This document shows positions 1 through 6,597 of a stretch of DNA of 6,730 nt, piece after piece. Made by a program: the position numbers and the translations under genes. The stretch is from contig VBNP01000144.1 of the NCBI GenBank assembly GCA_005877965.1, forward strand, positions 1 to 6,730. The letters are read 5' to 3'. Position 1 is the first letter of the stretch. Each line of letters begins with the position of its first letter. This DNA comes from Gammaproteobacteria bacterium (GTDB lineage: Bacteria; Pseudomonadota; Gammaproteobacteria; Steroidobacterales; Steroidobacteraceae). Under the pieces are notes generated by a model. The model searched no databases and was not told where the DNA came from. It saw only the letters and a program-made list of their open reading frames with translations.

Positions 1-2169
1 GTCGACCTTCTTGCCGAGGATCTGCTCCGGGGCCATGTACTTCGGGGAACCGATGACATAGCCGGTCTTGGTGAGCTGGGTGTCGCCCTCACGCTGCGCG
101 GCCGCCACCCCGAAGTCCACGATCTTGAGGAGCCCCTCCTGGTTGATGAGCACGTTGGCGGGCTTCAGATCGCGGTGCACGATGCCCACCTGGTGCGCGA
201 CCGTCATGCCGGTGCAGATGTCGATGCCGAACTGCAGGGCGCGCTGCAGCTCGACCGGCTTGTCGTTCACGACCTCGCTGCCGAGGGTGTGCGAGGGGAA
301 GTACTCCATCGAGATCGCGTACAGCCCCTGGATGTACAGGAAGTCGTAAATGCGGATGACGTTCTTGTGGGTGATCTTGCGCGAGTAACGCAGCTCGTGG
401 ACGAAGCGCTTCATCACTTCCTCGTCCTGCGAGACGTTCGGGTTCAGGAACTTCAGGATCAGGCGCTCGTCGACGACCGTGTCCTCCATCAGCAGCACGG
501 TGCCGAATGCGCCGCGGCCGATGCGGTCGATGTACTTGTAGCGCCCTTCGATGATGTCGCCCGCCTTGAGGGTCTGGATGTCGAGCCGGGCGGCTTCCGC
601 CTGACTCTTGGCCTGGGCGAGCGCCTGGTCGGAGATCAGCACCGTCCTGCCTGCCTCGGCCGGCGTGGGTTGCGGCGGACGCACGCCCGCCTGCGTCGGC
701 GTGGGCGTCACCCCGGCGGGGGGCGACGCGATCCCCGCGATGCGGTTGTCGAGCTCGCCCACCGCCGCCGCCGCCATGCGCGAGATGGTCTGATCGGGTG
801 AGGCGACCTGCGCCTGCAGCTCGTCGCGCACCTGTCCGGCGCGGGCCTCGTCGGCGACGCGCGACAGCGCCTGGATCGCTTCGATGCGGATCTCGCGCTC
901 GGGTCTGGCGACCAGCGGCAGCAGCGTGTCCACGAGCTTGCTGTCGCCGAGTTTGCCGAGCGCGCGCACCACGATCGGCATGGCCTTGCCGTTCGCCGGA
1001 GCCTGCAGCATCTCGATCAGGCGAGGCAGTGCGCGCTTGCTGCCGATCTCGGCGAGCGCGTCCACGGCGCGCTCGCTCACCCACCAGTCGCTGTCGCGCG
1101 TCGCCTGGATCAGCGAGTCGACCGCGCGCTCGTCCTTGGTCTGGTTGAGGATCTCGATGGCGGCGCGCCGGATGTCCTCGTCCTTGTCGCGCACCAGCTG
1201 CAACACCGCGTCGATCACCTTCGGGCCACCGATCTTGCCGAGCGCATCGGCGGCGCGGCTGCGCACCCACCAGTCGCTGTCCTTGAGCGCCTCGAGCAGG
1301 TACTTGACGGATTTGGCGTTGCCGATCTCGTTCAACACTTCGACCGCGGCACGGCGCGCGTTCTCGTTCTCGTCCTTCAGCACCTCGATCAGGTAGCGGA
1401 TGGTTTCCGGGTGGTTGGCCTTGATGACCACGTCGATGGCCCGGTTGAGAACGTCGATCTCCGGATCTCGCAGCAGCGCGCACACGCGCTCGACATCGAT
1501 GGGCCCGTTCATGCGCTGCAGCGCCGACAGCGTGGCCCCACGGATCAGCTTGTTCGGATCCTTCAGCAGTCCCTGCAGCGCCGTCTGCACCTCGGGGGTG
1601 TTAAAGCGCGCCAGGGTGTTGATGATGTGCACGCGCGCGATCGGGTCCTTGCCTTGCACGCGGCCGATCAGCTCGGGGAGGGCTTGCTGGTCGGCGATCT
1701 CGCCGATGACACGGAACAGCGCCGCCTTCTCGTTGGGCTCCTGCGTATACGCCGCGGCCAGCAGCTCGCGCACCGAGAAACGCGACTTCTGCGCCGCGAT
1801 CACCTCGAGCACCGTGGGCTTGGAGATTCCCGGTATCGCGAGCGCTTCGAGCAGCAGGTGAGGCGGATAGTTGCGGCTGCTGGTCAGCGCCCAGGAAATT
1901 CCGGAGATCACGCGCGGACTGCCTTCCACCAGGGCGCGCATGAACTGTGGAAACGTCTTCTGGCTGACGAGGCCGGCGAGCACCTCGACGAATGCCATGG
2001 TGGAGCCCTTGTCGGCATCGGGCAGGGCGGCCAACACGGACTCGATGGCGCCCGGGCCCACATCCTTCAGCCGCGCGACCGCCTTCTGCGTGGCCGCGCC
2101 CGTGGGATCGTTCGAAGACCGGATCTCGGTGACCAGCCGGTCGGCACGCAAGTTCGTGAAAAAGCTCAT
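1..2169 (-). CDS. HEAT-repeat Ser/Thr protein kinase (Hanks type), 3' end outside the window
   Basis: The frame is open from ATG at 2169-2167 to the window edge: 723 codons, no stop, C-terminus missing. Residues 1-470 are helical HEAT-like repeats of about 31 residues, clearest from 145 to 440 (for example ENARRAAVEVLNEIG). Residues 482-508 are a Pro/Thr-rich linker. The kinase domain starts near 543: Gly-loop GRGAFGTV (551-558), ATP-binding Lys573 in LILKFL, probable helix-C Glu592, catalytic loop HRDLKPAN (665-672, Asp667), DFG (685-687) and APE (713-715). The activation loop contains Thr and Ser. All core catalytic residues are present, so an active RD-type kinase is expected from family knowledge. 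No signal peptide or membrane segment is seen, so it is probably cytoplasmic. AGGTGA lies directly before the ATG, supporting this start. Putting the kinase after a long repeat scaffold reverses the usual bacterial order. The substrate is unknown, and the unseen end could carry more domains. Confidence 0.93.
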   Translation of the reverse strand, partial: MSFFTNLRADRLVTEIRSSNDPTGAATQKAVARLKDVGPGAIESVLAALPDADKGSTMAFVEVLAGLVSQKTFPQFMRALVEGSPRVISGISWALTSSRNYPPHLLLEALAIPGISKPTVLEVIAAQKSRFSVRELLAAAYTQEPNEKAALFRVIGEIADQQALPELIGRVQGKDPIARVHIINTLARFNTPEVQTALQGLLKDPNKLIRGATLSALQRMNGPIDVERVCALLRDPEIDVLNRAIDVVIKANHPETIRYLIEVLKDENENARRAAVEVLNEIGNAKSVKYLLEALKDSDWWVRSRAADALGKIGGPKVIDAVLQLVRDKDEDIRRAAIEILNQTKDERAVDSLIQATRDSDWWVSERAVDALAEIGSKRALPRLIEMLQAPANGKAMPIVVRALGKLGDSKLVDTLLPLVARPEREIRIEAIQALSRVADEARAGQVRDELQAQVASPDQTISRMAAAAVGELDNRIAGIASPPAGVTPTPTQAGVRPPQPTPAEAGRTVLISDQALAQAKSQAEAARLDIQTLKAGDIIEGRYKYIDRIGRGAFGTVLLMEDTVVDERLILKFLNPNVSQDEEVMKRFVHELRYSRKITHKNVIRIYDFLYIQGLYAISMEYFPSHTLGSEVVNDKPVELQRALQFGIDICTGMTVAHQVGIVHRDLKPANVLINQEGLLKIVDFGVAAAQREGDTQLTKTGYVIGSPKYMAPEQILGKKVD
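1078..1281 (-). repeat. Near-duplicate HEAT repeat pair inside the kinase gene
   Basis: The peptide DSDWWV occurs twice, at residues 297-302 and 359-364 of the HEAT-kinase protein, exactly 62 residues apart (two HEAT units). At DNA level an identical 18-mer, CACCCACCAGTCGCTGTC on the plus strand, lies at 1078-1095 and 1264-1281, 186 bases apart. The helices after each copy are also similar (SRAADALGKIG and SERAVDALAEIG). This looks like an internal two-repeat duplication, with divergence outside the core. Confidence 0.8.
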
Positions 2170-2306
2170 TCACCTTTCCGTCGCGGAAGCTCCCTGCACG
2201 CGTCCAGCGCGCCCTCGCTACCGGAACCGAGGATGCAGGGCGGACGCCGATCTACCCGGGGCCGGCGCCACGCTGCGGTGGTCGCGGGTCAGCAAGAAGA
2301 GCGTCC

Positions 2307-2328
2307 AATCCGCCGGACCGTGCGGATT
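2307..2328. promoter_or_regulatory. Imperfect palindrome, candidate operator or leader hairpin
   Basis: AATCCGC (2307-2313) and GCGGATT (2322-2328) are perfect 7-base inverted arms around an 8-base centre (CGGACCGT) that itself contains CGG/CCG symmetry. The dyad sits between the divergent HEAT-kinase and mrp genes and overlaps the possible -10 of the kinase gene. A repressor or activator site is one reading. A stem at the start of the kinase mRNA is another. No known regulator is recognised from the arms. Confidence 0.4.
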
Positions 2329-2331
2329 ATG
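2326..2331 (-). promoter_or_regulatory. Possible -10 element for the HEAT-kinase gene
   Basis: Read on the minus strand this is CATAAT, five of six matches to TATAAT, in an otherwise very GC-rich region. No good -35 hexamer is found 16-18 bases upstream, so an activator may be needed or the match may be chance. Transcription from here would give a leader of about 150 bases before the ATG at 2169. Confidence 0.3.
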
Positions 2332-2399
2332 CCACAGCCTTGACAGGGGCCACGGTACCCGCGCCTCATGCGTCTATCCTGGATTCGTCCGGTCTTCGT

Positions 2400-3497
2400 A
2401 TGACTGCTGAAGCCTCTGTGGACTCTGTGCGCGCTGCGCTGGATGCGTACCTCGACCCGTACGTGCAGGACACCCTGGGCGCGGTGCAGGCGGTGCGCGC
2501 GGTGCGCGCGGCGGGCGAGGGGTTCACGGCGCGCGTCGTGCTGGGCTTTCCGGTCGGCGGCTACCAGGCGGAGCTCACCGCCGCGCTGCGCGGGCAGCTT
2601 GCCGCCGCCGGGATTGCGGCACCGCTCACCGTGGAGCTCGAGGCCGACATTCATGCTCATGCCGTGCAGCGCAATCTGAAGCCGCTGGGAGATATCAGGA
2701 ACATCGTGGCGGTGGCGTCCGGCAAGGGCGGAGTCGGCAAATCCACGGTCGCGGTGAATCTTGCGCTCGCCTGGGCCGCCCAGGGCGCGCGGGTGGGAGT
2801 GCTCGACGCCGACATCTACGGACCCAGCCAGCCGCTCATGCTGGGTCTCACCGGCCAGCGCCCGGTCTCGAGCGACGGCCGGCGCTTGAGTCCGCTGGCG
2901 AGCCATGGCGTGAGCGCCATGTCGATCGGCTTCCTGGTCGATGCCGAGCAGCCGATGGTGTGGCGCGGCCCGATGGTGACGCAGGGCCTCACGCAACTGC
3001 TCGAGCAGACGCAATGGGGGGCGCTCGATTACCTGGTGGTCGACATGCCGCCCGGCACCGGCGACATCCAGCTCACCCTCGCGCAGCGCGTGCCGGTCGC
3101 GGGCGCCGTGATCGTGACCACTCCCCAGGACATCGCGCTGGCGGATGCCCGCAAGGGGCTGAAGATGTTCGAGAAGGTCGCGGTGCCGGTGCTCGGTATC
3201 GTCGAGAACATGAGCGTGCACATCTGCTCGAGCTGCGGGCACACCGAGCACATTTTCGGCGCCGGCGGCGGGGTCCGCATGGCGCAGGAATACGGCGTGA
3301 GGCTGCTCGGGGAGCTGCCCCTCGATGCGCACATCCGCGAGGAAGCAGACGGCGGCCGGCCCACGGTGGTCGCGGCCCCCGAATCGGCGCGCGCCCGGGC
3401 GTACTTCGAGATGGCGCGGCGCACGGGCGCGGCGCTGGCGGCGCGCGCCCGCGACCGCAGCAATGTGTTCCCGAAGATCGTGGTCGAAGAGACCTGA
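2400..3497 (+). CDS. apbC: Iron-sulfur cluster carrier ATPase Mrp/ApbC
   Basis: A 365-residue P-loop ATPase of the Mrp/ApbC/Nbp35 family, which binds and passes on Fe-S clusters in the cytoplasm. Residues 5-85 form an N-terminal MIP18/DUF59-like domain. The deviant Walker A motif is GKGGVGKS (108-115, with both signature lysines Lys109 and Lys114), followed by DADIYGPS (136-143) and DMPPGTGD (215-222). Cys276 and Cys279 in CSSCG are the CxxC pair that, in the family, bridges a cluster between two subunits. ATG 2400 gives the usual family length. An in-frame TTG at 2340 would add 20 residues unlike the family N-terminus. The Shine-Dalgarno match before ATG 2400 is weak. The stop overlaps the dcd start by one base, so the two are probably co-transcribed and translationally coupled. 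The symbol mrp is also used. Confidence 0.95.
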   Translation: MTAEASVDSVRAALDAYLDPYVQDTLGAVQAVRAVRAAGEGFTARVVLGFPVGGYQAELTAALRGQLAAAGIAAPLTVELEADIHAHAVQRNLKPLGDIRNIVAVASGKGGVGKSTVAVNLALAWAAQGARVGVLDADIYGPSQPLMLGLTGQRPVSSDGRRLSPLASHGVSAMSIGFLVDAEQPMVWRGPMVTQGLTQLLEQTQWGALDYLVVDMPPGTGDIQLTLAQRVPVAGAVIVTTPQDIALADARKGLKMFEKVAVPVLGIVENMSVHICSSCGHTEHIFGAGGGVRMAQEYGVRLLGELPLDAHIREEADGGRPTVVAAPESARARAYFEMARRTGAALAARARDRSNVFPKIVVEET

Positions 3498-4063
3498 TGA
3501 GCATCAAGTCCGACAACTGGATCCGCCGCATGGCGCGCGAGCACGCGATGATCGAGCCGTTCGAGCCCGGACAGGTGCGCGAAGCGAACGGCCGCAGGAT
3601 CGTGTCTTATGGCACCTCGAGCTACGGCTACGACGTGCGCTGCGCGAGCGAGTTCAAGATCTTCACCAACATCAACTCCACCATCGTCGACCCGAAGAAC
3701 TTCGACGAGAAGAGCTTCGTCGACTTCAGCGGCGATGTTTGCATCATCCCTCCCAACTCGTTCGCGCTGGCTCGCACGGTTGAGTACTTTCGCGTGCCGC
3801 GCAACGTGCTCATTCTCACGGTCGGAAAAAGCACGTTCGCGCGTTGCGGTGTAATAGTGAACGTAACGCCTTTGGAGCCCGAGTGGGAAGGCAACGTCAC
3901 GCTGGAGTTTTCCAACACCACGCCGCTCCCCGCCAAGATCTACGCCAACGAAGGCGTGGCGCAGATGTTGTTCTTCGAGTCGGATGAGGTGTGCTCGACG
4001 TCCTATCGGGATCGCGGCGGCAAGTATCAGGGCCAGCGGGGCGTCACGCTGCCCAAGACCTGA
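3497..4063 (+). CDS. dcd: dCTP deaminase
   Basis: A 188-residue homotrimeric enzyme of the dUTPase superfamily that deaminates dCTP to dUTP and ammonia, feeding dUMP and dTMP synthesis in the cytoplasm. Motifs are SSYGYDVR (41-48), GKSTFARCG (110-118) with Ser112 and Arg116, and LEF with Glu137, which aligns with the catalytic Glu138 of the E. coli enzyme. The C-terminal segment is YRDRGGKYQGQRG (170-182). The GKST form and 188-residue length match the Pseudomonas-type branch rather than E. coli (193 residues, GRSS). From family knowledge this suggests a monofunctional deaminase, although related archaeal enzymes also hydrolyse dUTP. The ATG shares its A with the TGA of apbC, and GAAGAG just upstream may serve as the ribosome site. 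Codons around residues 119-126 (GTA, ATA, GTA, TTG) are unusually AT-rich for this window. Confidence 0.96.
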   Translation: MSIKSDNWIRRMAREHAMIEPFEPGQVREANGRRIVSYGTSSYGYDVRCASEFKIFTNINSTIVDPKNFDEKSFVDFSGDVCIIPPNSFALARTVEYFRVPRNVLILTVGKSTFARCGVIVNVTPLEPEWEGNVTLEFSNTTPLPAKIYANEGVAQMLFFESDEVCSTSYRDRGGKYQGQRGVTLPKT

Positions 4064-4073
4064 GGCACTCGGC

Positions 4074-4823
4074 TCACTCGCGCGTCAGGCTCCTGATCTC
4101 CATGGTCCACTCGATGTCATCGCCGCGCTTCTGCTCGACGCGCATCGGGACGTAGCCGCGCCAGGGTGCGCACCAGAAGCGCGTCACGCGCGGCGATCCT
4201 TCGCGCTCACTGCGATAGATGATGGTCGCGATCTTGCCAAACGGCGTCTGCACGGTCGCCTCGCCTTCGCGCACGTAGCGATACTCGCGCACGGCGTCCT
4301 TGTTCAACAGCGAGAAGTGCTCGGGAGTGCGGCCGCGCAGCAACTCGACCATCAGCGCCACCTGCACCGAGGCGTCATCCTGCACCCCGGGGGTGAGCGG
4401 CAGGTCCACCTTGACGTCCTCGTAGACGCCGGTGAGACGGCCCTGTTCCCAGTCGTACTTCACGTCCACCGCGCGCCGCGTGGAGCTGGTGCCGTCGCTC
4501 GCCTGGTAACTCAGCGGTTGCGTCCCGGCGTCGCTGACGCGCAGCACGCTGCGCTGTATGGGCCGCTCCGGGAACACCTTGCCGATGCCGCGCGGCTCGC
4601 TCTTCGAACTGTAGCTCCAGGTGTCGCCGGTCTTTTCGAGCTTCAGGGTCGAGACCGCGACGTTCACCCCGTGCCAGACCCACGCGTAGCTGGCCTCGAA
4701 GGGCTTGAGCTCATCGGCGGCAGCGACGTGTACCAGCGCGATTGACAGCCCCGCGATCAGTGCGAGCGTTGGGCACGGCGCCCGGCGCTTGAGGCGAGGC
4801 GGCTCAGCTGCGTGCTGCGGCAC
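4074..4823 (-). CDS. DUF3108 family exported protein
   Basis: A 249-residue protein with an N-terminal signal peptide: basic residues LKRR (11-14), a hydrophobic core at about 18-34, and probable cleavage after an Ala in VAAAD (33-37). The mature part resembles DUF3108: an opening FEASYAWVWHGVNVAVSTL (42-60), then a predicted beta-rich body with TPFGKI (193-198) and an FWCAPWRGYVPMRVE segment (216-230). DUF3108 proteins are periplasmic or envelope-associated and of unknown biochemical role. The start is GTG 4823-4821, chosen because GGAGG at 4834-4830 lies six bases upstream, inside the end of purN. The gene overlaps purN by 20 bases and is the last gene of the purM-purN operon. A periplasmic location is inferred from the signal peptide. 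Confidence 0.85.
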   Translation of the reverse strand: MPQHAAEPPRLKRRAPCPTLALIAGLSIALVHVAAADELKPFEASYAWVWHGVNVAVSTLKLEKTGDTWSYSSKSEPRGIGKVFPERPIQRSVLRVSDAGTQPLSYQASDGTSSTRRAVDVKYDWEQGRLTGVYEDVKVDLPLTPGVQDDASVQVALMVELLRGRTPEHFSLLNKDAVREYRYVREGEATVQTPFGKIATIIYRSEREGSPRVTRFWCAPWRGYVPMRVEQKRGDDIEWTMEIRSLTRE

Positions 4824-5475
4824 GGAAATCCTCCACCATGGGCGCGTCCAGGCGCCGCCCGTCGAGCCATGCGGCGCCCTCGCGCCATGCGAGACGCCGC
4901 TGCGCGCACCACGCGAGCACGCGCGGATAAATGATGTGCTCGGTGGCCTGAACGCGCGCTGACAGCGTGGCTTCGGTGTCGCCGGGCTCCACCGCGACCT
5001 TGGACTGCAGCACGACCGGCCCGCCGTCGAGCTCCGCGGTCACGAAATGCACGCTGGCGCCATGCTGGGTATCGCCTGCCTCGAGCACGCGGGCGTGGGT
5101 ATGCAGGCCGCGGTACGCCGGCAGGAGCGAGGGGTGGATGTTGAGCATCCTGCCGAGGTGGTGATCGACAAACCGCCCCGACAGAATGCGCATGAAACCC
5201 GCGAGCGCAATCATGTCCGGCCGATGCGCCTCGAGCGCTCCCGCCAGCGAGGGCTCGAAGGCGGCGCCGCCTCCGGCCCGCGGCGGCAGCACGGTGGCGG
5301 TCTCGATGCCCAGCGCGGCGGCGCCGGCGAGACCTGCCGCGTCGGCGCGATCGGAGATCACCACGGCGACCCGCGCGGCAATGCTGCCCGCGAGGCACGC
5401 GCGCGCGATGGCGATCATGTTCGAGCCGCGGCCGGAAATGAGGATGGCGAGCCTGAACGGCGTGCCGGCGCTCAT
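4804..5475 (-). CDS. purN: Phosphoribosylglycinamide formyltransferase (GART)
   Basis: A 223-residue enzyme transferring a formyl group from 10-formyl-tetrahydrofolate to GAR, giving FGAR in the third step of IMP synthesis. The phosphate-binding loop ISGRGSN is at 13-19. The catalytic triad is present: Asn112 and His114 in NIHPSLLPAYRG, and Asp150 in ELDGG. These align with Asn106, His108 and Asp144 of E. coli PurN at a constant offset of six. HGASVHFV (138-145) is also conserved. The C-terminus extends slightly past the E. coli length (212). Its ATG overlaps the purM stop in an ATGA arrangement (5475-5472) without a clear Shine-Dalgarno site, which suggests coupling to purM translation. The last 20 bases overlap the DUF3108 gene. 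Confidence 0.97.
   Translation of the reverse strand: MSAGTPFRLAILISGRGSNMIAIARACLAGSIAARVAVVISDRADAAGLAGAAALGIETATVLPPRAGGGAAFEPSLAGALEAHRPDMIALAGFMRILSGRFVDHHLGRMLNIHPSLLPAYRGLHTHARVLEAGDTQHGASVHFVTAELDGGPVVLQSKVAVEPGDTEATLSARVQATEHIIYPRVLAWCAQRRLAWREGAAWLDGRRLDAPMVEDFRAAARS
4830..4834 (-). promoter_or_regulatory. Shine-Dalgarno sequence inside purN that sets the GTG start
   Basis: GGAGG on the minus strand with a six-base spacer to GTG 4823-4821. It is the strongest ribosome binding site among the genes of this window and lies entirely within the last codons of purN. It supports the GTG start of the DUF3108 gene and its independent or coupled translation. Confidence 0.75.
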
Positions 5476-6503
5476 TCGTGGATTAACACACCGCGCCCGC
5501 CGGCGCGGACTTCACCGATGACCTGGGCCGTTTCCCCGCGCGCCGCGAGGAATTCCACCGCCGCCGCGGCGCGCTCGGGCGGCACGATCACGACCATGCC
5601 GACCCCACAGTTGAAAGTGCGGTACATCTGCGCAGGCTCGATGCGACCGGCACTTTGCAGCCAATCGAACACCGGATCGCGGTGCCAGCTGCGGCGTTCC
5701 AGCACCGCCTCGAGCCCCTCGGGCAGTACCCGCGGCAGGTTGTCGCTCAAACCTCCCCCGGTGATATGTGCCATGCCGTGCACGGGCATCGCCTGCAGCA
5801 GCGCGAGCAGCGGCTTCACGTAGATCCGTGTCGGCGTGAGCAGCCGATCGATGAGATTGCGCCCCTCGAGGTCGGTGGTGGCAGTCGCGCCGGCGCTCGC
5901 CAGCAGCTTGCGGATGAGCGAATAGCCGTTGGAATGCGGCCCGGACGAGGCGAGGCCGATGATCGCATCCCCGGCGCTCACCCGCGCACCGTCGATGATC
6001 GCGTCGCGCTCCACGACGCCGACGCAGAATCCGGCGAGATCGTAATCCTCGCCCTGGTACATGCCGGGCATCTCCGCGGTCTCGCCTCCGACCAGCGCGG
6101 CGCCCGCCTGCACACAGCCCTCCACGATCCCGCGCACCACCGCCTCGGCGACCGCCACGCGCAGCTTGCCGGTAGCGTAGTAGTCGAGGAAGAACAGCGG
6201 CTCGGCGCCCTGCACCACGACGTCGTTGGCGCACATCGCCACCAGATCGATGCCGATCGTGTCGTGGCGGCCGGTGTCGATCGCGAGCCGCAGCTTCGTG
6301 CCCACGCCGTCGGTGCCCGAGACCAGCACCGGGCGCCGGTAGCCGGGTGGCAGCTCGACCAGCGCCGCAAAGCCGCCGATGCCGGCGAGCACTTCGCGCC
6401 GCTGCGCGCGGCGCACCAGCGGTTTGATGCGTTCAACGAGCTCATCGCCGGCGTCCATGTCGACGCCCGCATCGCGATAGGTGATGCCGGGGCCTTCTGT
6501 CAT
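5472..6503 (-). CDS. purM: Phosphoribosylformylglycinamidine cyclo-ligase (AIR synthetase)
   Basis: A 343-residue ATP-dependent enzyme closing FGAM to AIR, the fifth step of IMP synthesis, in the cytoplasm. The N-terminus YRDAGVDMDAG (9-19) is typical. Further family motifs are SGTDGVGTKL (62-71), DLVAMCANDVVVQGAEPLFF (86-105), GGETAEMPG (139-147), SSGPHSNGYSLI (187-198) and HITGGG (246-251), followed by NCGVGM (298-303) near the C-terminus. The length matches the family (about 345). ATG 6503-6501 is chosen because homologues begin a few residues before YRDAG. The frame is open upstream to an ATG at 6626, but that would add 41 residues unlike the family. The Shine-Dalgarno match is poor. It is the first gene of the purM-purN-DUF3108 operon and is divergent from the gene at 6598. 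Confidence 0.97.
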   Translation of the reverse strand: MTEGPGITYRDAGVDMDAGDELVERIKPLVRRAQRREVLAGIGGFAALVELPPGYRRPVLVSGTDGVGTKLRLAIDTGRHDTIGIDLVAMCANDVVVQGAEPLFFLDYYATGKLRVAVAEAVVRGIVEGCVQAGAALVGGETAEMPGMYQGEDYDLAGFCVGVVERDAIIDGARVSAGDAIIGLASSGPHSNGYSLIRKLLASAGATATTDLEGRNLIDRLLTPTRIYVKPLLALLQAMPVHGMAHITGGGLSDNLPRVLPEGLEAVLERRSWHRDPVFDWLQSAGRIEPAQMYRTFNCGVGMVVIVPPERAAAAVEFLAARGETAQVIGEVRAGGRGVLIHE

Positions 6504-6554
6504 GAGTCTTGAAACGATGCGGGCGGGCCGCCGTGTGGCGCCGGGGCGTATGGT

Positions 6555-6560
6555 ATTGTA
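6555..6560 (-). promoter_or_regulatory. Probable -10 element of the purM operon
   Basis: On the minus strand this is TACAAT, five of six matches to TATAAT, the best such match in the divergent region. The hexamer 17 bases upstream (GCGCCA) matches the -35 consensus at only three positions. The implied leader is about 45 bases. The element lies in a small dyad, GGTA-TTG-TACC (6552-6562), which could bind a regulator affecting both directions. No recognisable PurR box is present. Confidence 0.4.
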
Positions 6561-6597
6561 CCTGTCGTCTCGCGCTGTGGCGCGTGCGATCCAGACC

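Noticed and set aside
89..1483. Long 464-codon minus-strand open frame antisense-style to nothing else.
   Set aside because: It is a shifted frame of the HEAT-kinase gene. Its protein is Arg/Gly/Ala-rich low-complexity sequence typical of GC-rich shadow frames, whereas the adjacent frame carries HRD, DFG and HEAT motifs without a stop.
2319..2336. Possible sigma-54 promoter upstream of the kinase gene (minus strand TGGCATAATCCGC).
   Set aside because: The GG and GC elements are two bases too close together and TTGC is missing.
2340..2399. TTG start at 2340 giving a 20-residue longer Mrp; the same bases read TTGACA, a perfect -35.
   Set aside because: The extra residues do not resemble family N-termini. 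As a -35, no good -10 lies 16-19 bases downstream (GCCTCA at 17). TATCCT at 2375-2380 is too far away, so no promoter is claimed.
2289..3332. 347-codon minus-strand frame opposite apbC.
   Set aside because: It mirrors the conserved Mrp coding sequence and encodes a His/Arg-rich composition with no recognisable motif.
2960..4063. 367-codon plus-strand frame that would extend Dcd upstream through apbC.
   Set aside because: Only the part after 3497 is Dcd. The upstream part is an out-of-frame reading of apbC, and family length is 188 residues.
5655..6512. 285-codon plus-strand frame opposite purM.
   Set aside because: It is the antisense shadow of a highly conserved enzyme and shows no motifs of its own.
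6504..6548. Purine riboswitch or PurR box ahead of purM.
   Set aside because: The leader is only about 45 bases, with no aptamer-like folding pattern and no ACGCAAACG-type box.
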